Source: GCA-003244245 sp050700355 (GTDB lineage: Bacteria > Actinomycetota > Actinomycetes > Mycobacteriales > Pseudonocardiaceae). Taken from it: a DNA stretch of 64,000 bases. Below, piece after piece: positions 25,629-33,974 of the stretch (position 1 is its first letter; each line of letters begins with the position of its first letter). Both the position numbers and the translations under genes were made by a program. The stretch is taken from assembly GCA_050700355.1 (NCBI GenBank), contig JBOHHE010000137.1:22717-86716 (forward strand), read 5' to 3'. Below the pieces are notes generated by a model. That model had not been told where the DNA came from, did no database searches, and saw only the letters and a list, made by a program, of their open reading frames with translations.

Positions 25629-26917
25629 TGCGAGTCGTGCACTACATCAACCAGTTCTACGCCGGGCTCGGTGGTGAGGATGCCGCTGCCCTCGGACCAC
25701 GGGTCCTCGAAGGGCCGGTCGGCCCCGGGCGCCTGCTGCAGCAACTGCTGGGTGATGCCCACCAGATCGTCGCCACAGTGGTGTGCGGTGACGACTTCGC
25801 GGCGTCCGACCCCGCAGTGGCCCAGGAACTGTTGGGAATGGCCCGCGCGGCAGACGCCGAGTTGCTGGTCGCCGGACCGGCCTTCGGCAGTGGGCGCTAC
25901 GGGCTGGTGTGTGCGCGGTTGGTGGCCGCTGCGGCTGCCGACGGGTTACCCGCGCTGGCCTCGATGCATCCGGACAACCCCGGCATCAGCGACGCGGGCG
26001 CCGCGCCGGTGGTGGCCTCCGGCCCGGTCGCCAAGGAGATGCGGCCATCGTTGGTGCGGGTCGCCGCGGCGGTCACGAAGCTCGCCACGGGCGCGGCGTT
26101 GACCATGGACGATGGCCGAGTCACCGGGCTCGCCAGGATTGGCAGGCTGGTCGAGCAGCGTGGGGCATACCGGGCGGTGGAGCTGGTGCTGCGCCGGCTC
26201 GGTGGGGACCGCGAGAGCACCGAGGTCCCGATCGGCGGATTCGACACCGTCGTCCCGGCAGCGCCGGTGGCCAAGCTGTCCGACGCGTGCGTCGCGCTGG
26301 TGACCGAAGGCGGGGTGGTACCGCTGGGCAACCCCGACCGGCTCGAATCAGCTCGGGCAACCAGGTGGTTGCGCTACCCGATCGACGGTGTGGACGCGCT
26401 CGCCGCCGGGACGTGGGAGGCGGTGGCGGGCGGTTTCGCGACCACCTTGGCCAACGCCGACCCGCACCGGCTGGTGCCCCTGGACGCGGCCCGCGCGTTG
26501 GAACGCGAAGGAGCGATCGGTCACTTGCACGGCGAGTTCTTGACCACCGTGGGCAACGGCGCCCCGGTGGCCGCCGCGCAGCGGTTCGGCGTCGAGTGGG
26601 CCGCGGAGCTGCGTAAGGCAGGCGTGCAGGCCGCGATCCTCACCGCCACTTGAGGAACCGGCACGCGTTGCGGGTCAACGCTTGCGAAGGAACTGGAGCG
26701 GGCCGGTATTCCCACCGCTGTGGTGACCAACCTCGTGACGATCGCCGAGCAGGTCGGCGCGCCGCGAATCGTGCCGGGTCGGGGTATTCCCTATCCCTCG
26801 GGTGACCCAAGCCTGTCGCCGTCCGCCGAAAGCTCCTGGCGACGGCAGCTGGTGCTGCGGGCGCTGGACGCCCTTGCCTCGCCGGTCGAGAAGCCGACCG
26901 TCTTCGACGTCGAATAG
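25628..26917 (+). CDS. grdB: Glycine/sarcosine/betaine reductase component B selenoprotein subunit, TGA read as Sec342
   Basis: 429 residues when the TGA at 26651-26653 is read as selenocysteine; otherwise the frame stops at 341. The frame continues U-G-T-G-T-R-C-G-S-T and on through KELERAGIPTAVVTN, GAPRIVPGRGIPYPSGDPSLS to FDVE, all conserved GrdB C-terminal sequence, so the TGA is not an end. The N-terminus (RVVHYINQFYAGLGGEDAA) is diagnostic. The clostridial active site is UxxCxxC; here it is U342-G-T-G345-T-R-C348, so the middle Cys is Gly. In the known mechanism the GrdB selenolate attacks substrate bound at component B and passes the carboxymethyl group to GrdA. A SECIS-like hairpin follows the TGA. 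Confidence 0.9.
26654..26684 (+). promoter_or_regulatory. SECIS-like hairpin downstream of the grdB selenocysteine codon
   Basis: Perfect 6-base stem GCGTTG (26665-26670) / CAACGC (26676-26681) with loop CGGGT. The stem extends after one mismatch by CA/TG. The loop begins 17 bases after the TGA, is 5 bases long and has G in its second position, all within the usual limits for bacterial SECIS elements that recruit SelB. Confidence 0.68.
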
Positions 26918-26926
26918 GAGCCGACG

Positions 26927-28366
26927 GTGCCTGATGCGGTCATTCGCGCGGCCAGCCTCGTGCTAGCCCACACCCCGGGCCTGGCCCGGCACGGGTCCAA
27001 GCCGATCCGCACGCTGGCCGGGAACGCCGAGCTGACCAGCCGGTTCCTGGCCAATCTGCGCAGCTTCGACGACGCCGTCGGTTACCCGCCCTTTCAGGCT
27101 TTTCTGGGTGCCTGCCATCCCCGTGAGCTGCCACCCCGGCCGTGGATCGGGGCGGGGTCGGAAGGGAAGGGGCAGCCCGGCGCGGTGCGGTTTCCACCGT
27201 TCGGCGAGCTGATGCCGGAGGAGGAGTTCCTCGGGCTGATGGCCGCGGTCGACGAGTTCGATCTGCTGAAGCTGACCAGTGAGGTCGCCGAGAGTGCGGC
27301 GAAGCGGTTGGCCGGGCATCCGTTGGGCGCCCATCTGGATCTGGCCCGCCTCTCGGCCGCGGCCACCGACGTCAACGCCATGCTCGGGCCGGGTGTGCTG
27401 CCGCTGCATCTGGCGCCGGACACGTTGGCCGGAGCGCTGCGCGGCGCGCATGACGAGGACGAGTCACTGGCTGCTCCTGTGCTGCTGGAGAACCTTGCCT
27501 GCAAGGCAACCGGGACCCTGGCGCTGCTGCACCTGCTGCACGACAACGGCCTCGACCCGGCCGCCGTCGACTATACGATCTCCTGTTCCGAGGAAGCCGT
27601 CGGCGACCGCTATCAGCGCGGCGGCGGCAATATGGGCAAGGCCATCGCGGTGGCCGCCGGGCTGAGCGAATCGTCCGGCGCGGATGTCAAGGACTTCTGC
27701 GCGGGGCCCCTCCCGGCCCTGGTGATCGCGGCCAGCCTGGTGGTGGCGGGGGTGTTCGAGCAGGTCGTGGTGGTCGCGGGCGGATCGCTGCCCAAGCTCG
27801 GGATGAAGTTCGAGGGGCACCTCAAGCACGAGCTCCCCGTGCTGGAGGACGTCATCGGCGGGGCCGCGCTGCTGGTGACCGCCGACGACGGCGTCTCGCC
27901 CAAGATCCGGCTGGACGCCGTGGGGCGGCACCGGGTGTCCTCGGGCGGCTCCGGTGCGCAGATCATGCATGACCTGGTGATCCGGCCGCTCGACGCCTTG
28001 GGCATGCGGATGACCGATGTCGATGACTACGCCACCGAGCTGCACGACCCCGAGGTCACCGAGCCGCAGGGCTCCGGTGACGTGGCCGCGCGCAACTACA
28101 AGACGATCGCCGCGCTAGCCGCCCGCCGTGGCGACATCCGCCGAGATGAGATCGGGGGTTTCATTACCTCCCACGGCATGCCCGGTTACGCACCCACCCA
28201 GGGTCACCTGGCATCGGCGATCTGTTACCTGCCGCATGCGCTGACCCGGCTGCGGGCCGGCACCGCGGACAAGGTCTTGTTGCTGGCCAAGGGCAGCCTG
28301 TTCCTCGGGCGGATGAGCCAGGTATCTGACGGCATGAGCGTCTTACTCGAGCGCAATGGAGGCTGA
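26927..28366 (+). CDS. grdC: Glycine reductase complex component C subunit GrdC
   Basis: 479 residues; clostridial GrdC is about 510. It resembles GrdC from end to end: SLVLAHTPGLARHG, FGELMPEEEFLGLM, DYTISCSEEAVGDRYQRGGG, DVKDFCAGPLPALV with Cys258, PKLGMKFEGHLKHELPVLED, EVTEPQGSGDVAARNYK and GKGSLFLGRMSQ. With GrdD, GrdC takes the carboxymethyl group from GrdA as an acetyl thioester and releases acetyl phosphate. No grdD follows here. GTG 26927 sits behind AGGAG, which overlaps the grdB stop. Two bases separate it from the thioredoxin gene. Confidence 0.9.
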   Translation: MPDAVIRAASLVLAHTPGLARHGSKPIRTLAGNAELTSRFLANLRSFDDAVGYPPFQAFLGACHPRELPPRPWIGAGSEGKGQPGAVRFPPFGELMPEEEFLGLMAAVDEFDLLKLTSEVAESAAKRLAGHPLGAHLDLARLSAAATDVNAMLGPGVLPLHLAPDTLAGALRGAHDEDESLAAPVLLENLACKATGTLALLHLLHDNGLDPAAVDYTISCSEEAVGDRYQRGGGNMGKAIAVAAGLSESSGADVKDFCAGPLPALVIAASLVVAGVFEQVVVVAGGSLPKLGMKFEGHLKHELPVLEDVIGGAALLVTADDGVSPKIRLDAVGRHRVSSGGSGAQIMHDLVIRPLDALGMRMTDVDDYATELHDPEVTEPQGSGDVAARNYKTIAALAARRGDIRRDEIGGFITSHGMPGYAPTQGHLASAICYLPHALTRLRAGTADKVLLLAKGSLFLGRMSQVSDGMSVLLERNGG

Positions 28367-28368
28367 CG

Positions 28369-28710
28369 ATGGCTGGTGTGGTTGAGGCGACCAAAGAGAC
28401 CTTTGCTGAGCTGGTCTCCTCCGGTCTCGTGCTCGTCGACGTGTGGGCCCAGAGCTGCCGTCCCTGCGTGGCGCTGACGCCGCATATGAAGGCCATCGCG
28501 GACGCTCATCCCGAGCTGACCGTGATCAAGCTCGATGCGAGTAAGGCCCGGCGGATGTGCATGACGCTGCAGGTTCGTGGCCTGCCCACCCTCTTGCTGT
28601 ACCGGGACGGCAAGGAGGCGGCACGGATCACTGATCCCAGCCTCCTGCCCGAGCAGGTCGATACCTGGCTAGCCACGGAGCTGGACCGATTGGAAGCGAA
28701 GGAGGACTGA
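28369..28710 (+). CDS. Thioredoxin of the grd operon
   Basis: 113-residue thioredoxin fold: VDVWAQSCRPCVALTPHM with active site C30-R-P-C33, then the cis-Pro loop RGLPTLLLYRDGKEA. Ordinary thioredoxins have WCGPC; the altered site is like the specialised thioredoxins of clostridial grd operons. Its expected role is to reduce the GrdA selenide-sulfide bond after each turnover. GGAGGCTGACG precedes ATG 28369. A thioredoxin reductase gene is not in this operon. Confidence 0.9.
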   Translation: MAGVVEATKETFAELVSSGLVLVDVWAQSCRPCVALTPHMKAIADAHPELTVIKLDASKARRMCMTLQVRGLPTLLLYRDGKEAARITDPSLLPEQVDTWLATELDRLEAKED

Positions 28711-29175
28711 ATGTTCGACGGCAAACAAGTCATCGTGATCGGTGAACGGGACGGGATCGCGGGGCCGGCGATCGCGGTATGTGTTCAGGCGGCCGGGGCC
28801 TCGGTGGCGTATGTCGCCACCGAATGCTTCGTTTGAACGGCTGCCGGAGCCATGGATCTGTCCACCCAGGAGACGATCAAGCGACTGGCCGACGAGCACG
28901 GTAGCGACTCGCTGCTGGTACTGCTCGGCGCGCCGGACGCCGAAAGCGCCGGAATCGCCGCCGAGACGGTGGTGCTCGGTGATCCGAGCTGGGCAGGACC
29001 GTTGGCCGGGGTCCAGTTGGGCCTCCCCGTTTATCACATCCTGGAGGACGAGCTGCGTGCCGTCGTCCCCGACGATGTCTGGGAAGAGCAGGTCGGGTTG
29101 ATGGTCGATGTGCTGGAGGTGGATGCCATCGCCGAAGCGGTCCGCGAGTTCCGCGACCAACTGGCTAATTCTTAG
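28711..29175 (+). CDS. grdA: Glycine reductase complex selenoprotein A, TGA read as Sec42
   Basis: 154 residues with the TGA at 28834-28836 read as selenocysteine, the usual GrdA length. The site reads TECFV-U-TAAGAMDLS, identical in pattern to clostridial CxxU (Cys39, Sec42), and the frame runs on through LLVLLGAPDAESAGIAAETV, GDPSWAGPLAGVQLGLPVYH and EEQVGLMVDVLEVDAIAEAV. GrdA is the small carrier that accepts the carboxymethyl group on Se and hands it to component C. ATG 28711 follows AAGGAGG and abuts the thioredoxin stop. A SECIS hairpin is less clear than in grdB: the best in the right window is TGGA/TCCA with loop TCTG at 28853-28864. Confidence 0.93.
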
Positions 29176-29493
29176 AGTTACAGCCGCACTCCCACATTGC
29201 GAAAGGTTCCGTCGCCTTCCATCCGGCTCCACCTCAATCTCCACGTTCTTGGGGTCGCCGGGTACCATTCGGAGCCGCCTCGTGGTCGCGGTCGCGACCA
29301 TGTCAGCCTCCAGTCACTTAGCGGGGGGTACGGCTACTTTGGGTTACCACAATGGCGGTGGACACATCGATGCATCCCCTCGATCACTGAAAGTATCGCT
29401 CAGTAAGTCGGCGCACTACCCCCTGGTCGCCATCGTCGTGGCATCCGCTGCGCGAGCAGCCGAAAATACTTTTGCATTGTTTTTAACGTGAAG
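29176..29493 (+). terminator. Region after grdA with hairpin GGTCGC/GCGACC
   Basis: The hairpin at 29284-29299 (loop GGTC) lies about 110 bases after the grdA stop and may end the operon; it has no T-run. Inverted segments CCGGCTCC and GGAGCCGCC lie upstream of it. A minus-strand frame covering part of this region (GDPKNVEIEVEPDGRR) looks faintly coding but has no supported gene. No grdD is present. Confidence 0.35.
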
Positions 29494-30345
29494 CTACGAT
29501 AGTTGTTTTCGCTCTCGAATCTTTTGGATTCTCCTATTTAAGACGCAGCCACAAAGAAAAGCGAAGCTGGCCATAAGAAATGATCCGATTATTAGAGTGA
29601 AATGCGCAACCAGGTCTGGGATAGTGCCACTATTTAATGTTGAGATAAATAGAGAAAAGATTGCAACTGTGGCGGTAATAAAAAAGGTAAACAATGACGG
29701 GCTGGCGGGCCTGTGGGCAATGAAATCGCGAAACTTGTGGAGTATTCCTGTGCCTGCCGTTGCTACCCGTGTGATCACCAAAGACAGAATTAAGATGACT
29801 ACGATGGAGATAAATCCGATCCACAGTAGGGTGGTTGTTTCGCATGATTGAGAGACGGATTTTTCGGAAAATTTGCATTGATCTTGATAGGCCGAATGAG
29901 AATGTGATGCCAAGAAACGAATTACTAAGGCGGGGCCAAAATATACCACGACCTGGTACGCGTACCGGGTGGCTTTCTCGGTTACATTATGTTCGAACAT
30001 CATCAGTGTCATTGAGTAGAATAGACTGAGTACTGCCATTCCAAGTACTGGTCCGTATATCAGTGCGGCCACAAGCGCTCGGCCGGGGTCGGATTCGCCT
30101 GCAAGGCTACTGTACAAGAAGGCGCAGATCGCCAGCGACGACATGGCATAGAACAATGCCGCCACGACTTGAAATGCCCTTATTTTCTCCTTTTCCTCCT
30201 TGCTTTTTCTTTCTTGCCTTTCTAGGTAGACGGTCAGGCCGGCGAATGCGAAGCCAGTCATGATACCGGCGAAACTCGCATAAGTCGGGGCATCAAGACC
30301 TGATCTTGATATTTCGCTGGCCAGGAGAATCTCCTTGACGAGCAC
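29494..30345 (-). CDS. Low-GC multi-pass membrane protein of unknown function
   Basis: 283 residues with about six membrane segments (for example AGIMTGFAFAGLTVYLER, LWIGFISIVVILILSLVI, and two near the C-terminus) and a short basic tail. Its A+T-rich codon use contrasts sharply with the genes on either side, which suggests recent acquisition. GTG 30345 follows AGGAGGGG. I do not recognise the family. The 320 bases upstream to folC hold its promoter and nothing else I can name. Confidence 0.7.
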   Translation of the reverse strand: MLVKEILLASEISRSGLDAPTYASFAGIMTGFAFAGLTVYLERQERKSKEEKEKIRAFQVVAALFYAMSSLAICAFLYSSLAGESDPGRALVAALIYGPVLGMAVLSLFYSMTLMMFEHNVTEKATRYAYQVVVYFGPALVIRFLASHSHSAYQDQCKFSEKSVSQSCETTTLLWIGFISIVVILILSLVITRVATAGTGILHKFRDFIAHRPASPSLFTFFITATVAIFSLFISTLNSGTIPDLVAHFTLIIGSFLMASFAFLCGCVLNRRIQKIRERKQLS

Positions 30346-30666
30346 CTCGGTACCCCTCCTGTTAGTTCTCGCTACTTAAATCACCCATTCGTGAGCGCCA
30401 TGTTAGCAGGTGACCGATCATTACGTCGGAGGCCGCGACACAGTCGGCTGGAAGACTTCTAGCGCGCTATCCCAGCGATACGAGTGCACTTCGTGCTCCC
30501 ACGTGGAGGTCGTACTGATGTCGTGAACTTGCATTTTCCGGCGGGGCCGAGATCCATGCCGCAGCCCATGCGCCGGAGTGGCTCAAGTGGCTCCGTACAC
30601 TCGACGCGTGACTGTGATAACTCAGCAATCGGTTCCTCCAACAGCCGGTCGGTGCCTGGGGTGGGT

Positions 30667-32034
30667 GTGACGCAGCAGGACACCGAGGCGCTGGAGGCGC
30701 TGCGGGTGGTTGAGGCTGAGCTGGATCGGCGGTGGCCGGAGAGCCGGATCGAGCCTTCGCTGACTCGGATCGCGGCGCTGGCCGACCTGCTCGGTTCGCC
30801 GCAGCTGTCCTACCCGGTACTGCACGTCGCGGGTACCAACGGCAAGACCTCGGTCGCCCGGATGCTCGATGCGCTGCTCACCCGGATTGGGCTGCGGGTA
30901 GGCCGCTACACCAGCCCGCAGCTGCAGCGAGTCACCGAGCGGATCAGCCTGGACGGGGCACCGATCAGTCCACAGCGTTACGTCGATGCGTACCAGGACA
31001 TCGCGGCGTCCGTCGCCCTGGTCGATGCCGGCTCCGAGGTGCCGATGAGCAAGTTCGAGGTGCTCACCGGCATGGCCTTCGCAACCTTCGCCGATGCGCC
31101 GATGGATGCCGCTGTGGTGGAGGTCGGCCTGGGCGGCAGCTGGGACGCCACCAACGTCGCGGATGCCGCGGTCGCGGCGATCACCCCGATCGCCCTGGAT
31201 CACATCGACCACCTGGGCAGCGATATCGCTGGTATCGCCAGGCAGAAAGCCGGGATCATCAAACCGGGCTCGATCGCGGTGCTCGCCGAGCAGCCACTGG
31301 AGGCCACCAGGGTGCTCCTGGCCCGCACCGTCGAGGTGGACGCGACAGTGGCCAGGGAGGGCATGGAGTTCGGTGTGCTGCACCGCGACATCGCCCTCGG
31401 TGGTCAGCAGCTGAAGCTTCAGGGCCTCGGCGGAGCCTACGACGAGATCTTCCTGCCGCTGCACGGTGCGCATCAGGCGCGCAACGCCGCGCTCGCGCTG
31501 GCCACCGTCGAGGCATTCTTCGGAGCGGGCGCCGGCCGGTCGTTGGACGTCGACGTGGTACGGGACGCGTTCGCGTCGGTGACAGCGCCGGGACGGCTGG
31601 AGCGGGTGCGCATCGCGCCGTCGGTCTTTCTCGACAGCGCGCACAATCCACATGGAGCGCGTGCGCTGGCGGCTGCCCTGCGCGAGGAGTTCGCCTTTCG
31701 CAGACTGATCGCCGTGGTGGGAGTGCTCCGGGACAAGGATGCCCGTGGCATCCTCGCGGAGCTCGAGCCGGTGGTCGACGAGGTCGTGATCACCACCAGC
31801 ACCTCGCCTCGGGCCATGGACGTCGATGAACTCGCTGCGGTGGCCCGGGATGTGCTCGGCGCGGATCGGCTGCGGGTGCAGCCGCGGTTGTCCGCCGCGA
31901 TCGAGGAGGCCGTGGCGTCGGCCAAGGAGATCGCTCCCGGTGCAGAGCTCATCTCCGGAGCCGGCGTCGTGATCACCGGCTCGGTGGTGACGGCAGGCGA
32001 CGCGCGTACCCTGCTGGGCCGTGAGCCGCAGTGA
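30667..32034 (+). CDS. folC: Dihydrofolate synthase / folylpolyglutamate synthase
   Basis: About 455 residues. Mur-ligase fold enzyme adding glutamate to folates. The P-loop VAGTNGKTSVARML, the FolC signature YTSPQLQRVTERI, EVGLGGSWDATNV with ITPIALDHIDHLG, and SAHNPHGARAL are visible. The start is uncertain: in-frame GTGs at 30652, 30661 and 30667 have no strong Shine-Dalgarno, and the longer ORF looks non-coding. It overlaps the DUF4233 gene by 14 bases. Confidence 0.93.
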   Translation: MTQQDTEALEALRVVEAELDRRWPESRIEPSLTRIAALADLLGSPQLSYPVLHVAGTNGKTSVARMLDALLTRIGLRVGRYTSPQLQRVTERISLDGAPISPQRYVDAYQDIAASVALVDAGSEVPMSKFEVLTGMAFATFADAPMDAAVVEVGLGGSWDATNVADAAVAAITPIALDHIDHLGSDIAGIARQKAGIIKPGSIAVLAEQPLEATRVLLARTVEVDATVAREGMEFGVLHRDIALGGQQLKLQGLGGAYDEIFLPLHGAHQARNAALALATVEAFFGAGAGRSLDVDVVRDAFASVTAPGRLERVRIAPSVFLDSAHNPHGARALAAALREEFAFRRLIAVVGVLRDKDARGILAELEPVVDEVVITTSTSPRAMDVDELAAVARDVLGADRLRVQPRLSAAIEEAVASAKEIAPGAELISGAGVVITGSVVTAGDARTLLGREPQ

Positions 32035-32404
32035 TGGTGGCACCTCGGTGAGCGGCTCCGCGGTTCCGCCGGATCCGCTGCGGGGTCTGCGGGGTGTACT
32101 GGCAGGTACGTTGGTGATGGAGGCGATCGTCGTCGGGTTGGCGCTGTTGGTCGTCGGCCGGTTCGGCGGCGGGTTCGGCGGCCCAGCCGGCTGGTACACC
32201 GGGGGACTGGCGCTGGGGATGCTGGCTGCGGCCTTCGTGCAGGGGCGCCGATGGGGGTTGGGGCTGGCCTTGGCGCTGCAGATAGCTATGGTCGCGGGTT
32301 GGTTCGCCCATCCCGCGCTGGGCGGAATGGGACTGTTGTTCGTCCTGGTCTGGGTTTACCTGCTGTACCTACGCCAGGAGACCCTCCGGCGGCTCGGCAC
32401 CTGA
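32021..32404 (+). CDS. DUF4233 family membrane protein
   Basis: 127 residues with four predicted membrane segments and the opening DPLRGLRGVLAGTLVMEAIV typical of this actinobacterial family, which sits between folC and ndk in mycobacteria and streptomycetes. Function unknown. GTG 32021 overlaps the folC end. Confidence 0.85.
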   Translation: MSRSDGGTSVSGSAVPPDPLRGLRGVLAGTLVMEAIVVGLALLVVGRFGGGFGGPAGWYTGGLALGMLAAAFVQGRRWGLGLALALQIAMVAGWFAHPALGGMGLLFVLVWVYLLYLRQETLRRLGT

Positions 32405-32548
32405 CCACGCCACAGCGCAGCCGTCGCCAGGAAAGGGAGTGGCGCCTGATACCGCACCTAACTTCCCGACCGTCGAACTCATCGCTCCGCCGGACGCTCG
32501 GTAGGCTCGGCCGCGTCCGTACCCCCGCGATGAGGAGAACGAGCAGCA

Positions 32549-32959
32549 GTGAGCGAGCGCACCCTGATCCTGGTCAAGCCCGACGGTGTGAGCCGAGGCC
32601 TGGTCGGTGAAGTGATCGCCAGGATTGAGCGTAAGGGGCTGACGCTGGCCGCGCTGGAACTGCGCACGGTCCCGCGTGAGCTGGCCGAGCAGCACTACGG
32701 CGAGCACGCGGAGAAGCCGTTCTTCGGTGAGCTCCTGGAGTTCATCACCTCTGGTCCGGTGGTGGCCGCAGTGGTCGAGGGCGAACGGGCGGTGGCGGCA
32801 TTCCGGCAGCTCGCCGGGGGCACCGACCCAGTGGAGAAGGCTGCCCCCGGCTCGATCCGAGGTGACTTCGCGCTGGAGACGCAGTCGAACCTGGTGCACG
32901 GGTCCGACTCGGTGGACTCCGCCAAGCGCGAGATCATGCTCTGGTTCCCGGACCTGTAG
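32549..32959 (+). CDS. ndk: Nucleoside diphosphate kinase
   Basis: 136 residues. Transfers the gamma phosphate of ATP to other nucleoside diphosphates through a phospho-His. N-terminus RTLILVKPDGVSRGLVGEV; catalytic His in NLVHGSDSVDSAKREI. Normal length. GTG 32549. Confidence 0.97.
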   Translation: MSERTLILVKPDGVSRGLVGEVIARIERKGLTLAALELRTVPRELAEQHYGEHAEKPFFGELLEFITSGPVVAAVVEGERAVAAFRQLAGGTDPVEKAAPGSIRGDFALETQSNLVHGSDSVDSAKREIMLWFPDL

Positions 32960-33038
32960 GGTTCGGCGGGCGCTAGGGGGGCTCCGGTCCCGGGGAACTG
33001 GTCGGAATCCGTCAGAGGCCGCGGGTAGCGTCGAGCTC

Positions 33039-33974
33039 GTGTCCGCAGATGGCGCTGGTTTGGTGCAGGCCCGGAGATTACGCAAGCGGTTCGGTGCGGT
33101 CGAGGCGGTGCGGGGAATCGACCTCGACGTCCGGCCCGCCGAGGCGTTCGGCTTCCTCGGTCCCAACGGCGCGGGCAAGTCCTCCACCATGCGCATGATC
33201 GCTTGTGTCTCCCCTCGTAGCGCGGGAGAGCTGACGGTGCTTGGGATGGATCCGGACGCCGAGGGGCCGCGGATTCGGGCCCGGCTCGGAGTGGTGCCGC
33301 AGCAGGACAACCTGGACACCGAACTGTCGGTCCGGGACAACCTGCACATCTATGGTCGTTACTTCGGCATGTCCCGGGCCGCAGTGCGGGCCAAGGCCAC
33401 CGAACTGCTGGATTTCGCGCAGCTCACCGACCGGGCCACTGAGGCCGTCGACACTCTGTCCGGAGGTATGAAGCGGCGGCTCACCATCGCCCGCTCGCTG
33501 GTCAACGATCCGGAACTGATGCTGCTCGACGAACCCACCACCGGGTTGGACCCACAGGCCCGGCATCTGCTGTGGGACCGGCTCTTCCGGCTCAAGCAGC
33601 AGGGCGTCACGCTGATCATCACGACGCACTACATGGACGAGGCGGAGCAACTGTGCGACCGGCTCGTCGTGATGGACGCCGGGCTGATCGTCGCGGAAGG
33701 TTCCCCGAGTGAGCTGATCGCCCGATATTCCACTCGCGAAGTACTCGAGCTGCGGTTCAGGTCGGGTGAGCCACACCGCTGGGTTTCCGCGGTGGACGGC
33801 TTGGTCGACCGGATCGAGGAGCTGCCCGACCGGCTGCTGCTCTACACCCCCGATGGTGAGGCGGTACTGTCCGCCGCGCACCGCCACGGCGTGCGCCCAG
33901 TGTCCAGCCTGGTCCGGCGCTCCACCCTGGAGGACGTGTTCCTCCGGCTGACCGGGCGATCGTTGGTCGACTGA
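33039..33974 (+). CDS. ABC transporter ATP-binding protein (DrrA-like)
   Basis: 311 residues. Walker A GPNGAGKSSTMRM, Q-loop VVPQQDNLD, signature LSGGMKRRLTIAR, Walker B LMLLDEPTTGLD and H-loop TTHYMDEAE; the C-terminal extension with STLEDVFLRLTGR is typical of ABC-2 exporter ATPases. It works with the two permeases that follow. GTG 33039 lacks a strong Shine-Dalgarno; the longer ORF overlaps ndk. One-base overlap with the next gene. Confidence 0.93.
   Translation: MSADGAGLVQARRLRKRFGAVEAVRGIDLDVRPAEAFGFLGPNGAGKSSTMRMIACVSPRSAGELTVLGMDPDAEGPRIRARLGVVPQQDNLDTELSVRDNLHIYGRYFGMSRAAVRAKATELLDFAQLTDRATEAVDTLSGGMKRRLTIARSLVNDPELMLLDEPTTGLDPQARHLLWDRLFRLKQQGVTLIITTHYMDEAEQLCDRLVVMDAGLIVAEGSPSELIARYSTREVLELRFRSGEPHRWVSAVDGLVDRIEELPDRLLLYTPDGEAVLSAAHRHGVRPVSSLVRRSTLEDVFLRLTGRSLVD

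Noticed and set aside
25628..26917. grdB split into two genes or a frameshifted pseudogene
   Set aside because: The two halves are in the same frame, the only interruption is a single TGA exactly at the family's selenocysteine position, and a second Sec codon occurs in grdA.
28669..29301. 210-residue minus-strand frame antisense to grdA
   Set aside because: Only its first 40 residues look protein-like; most of it is antisense to grdA. Not supported as a gene.
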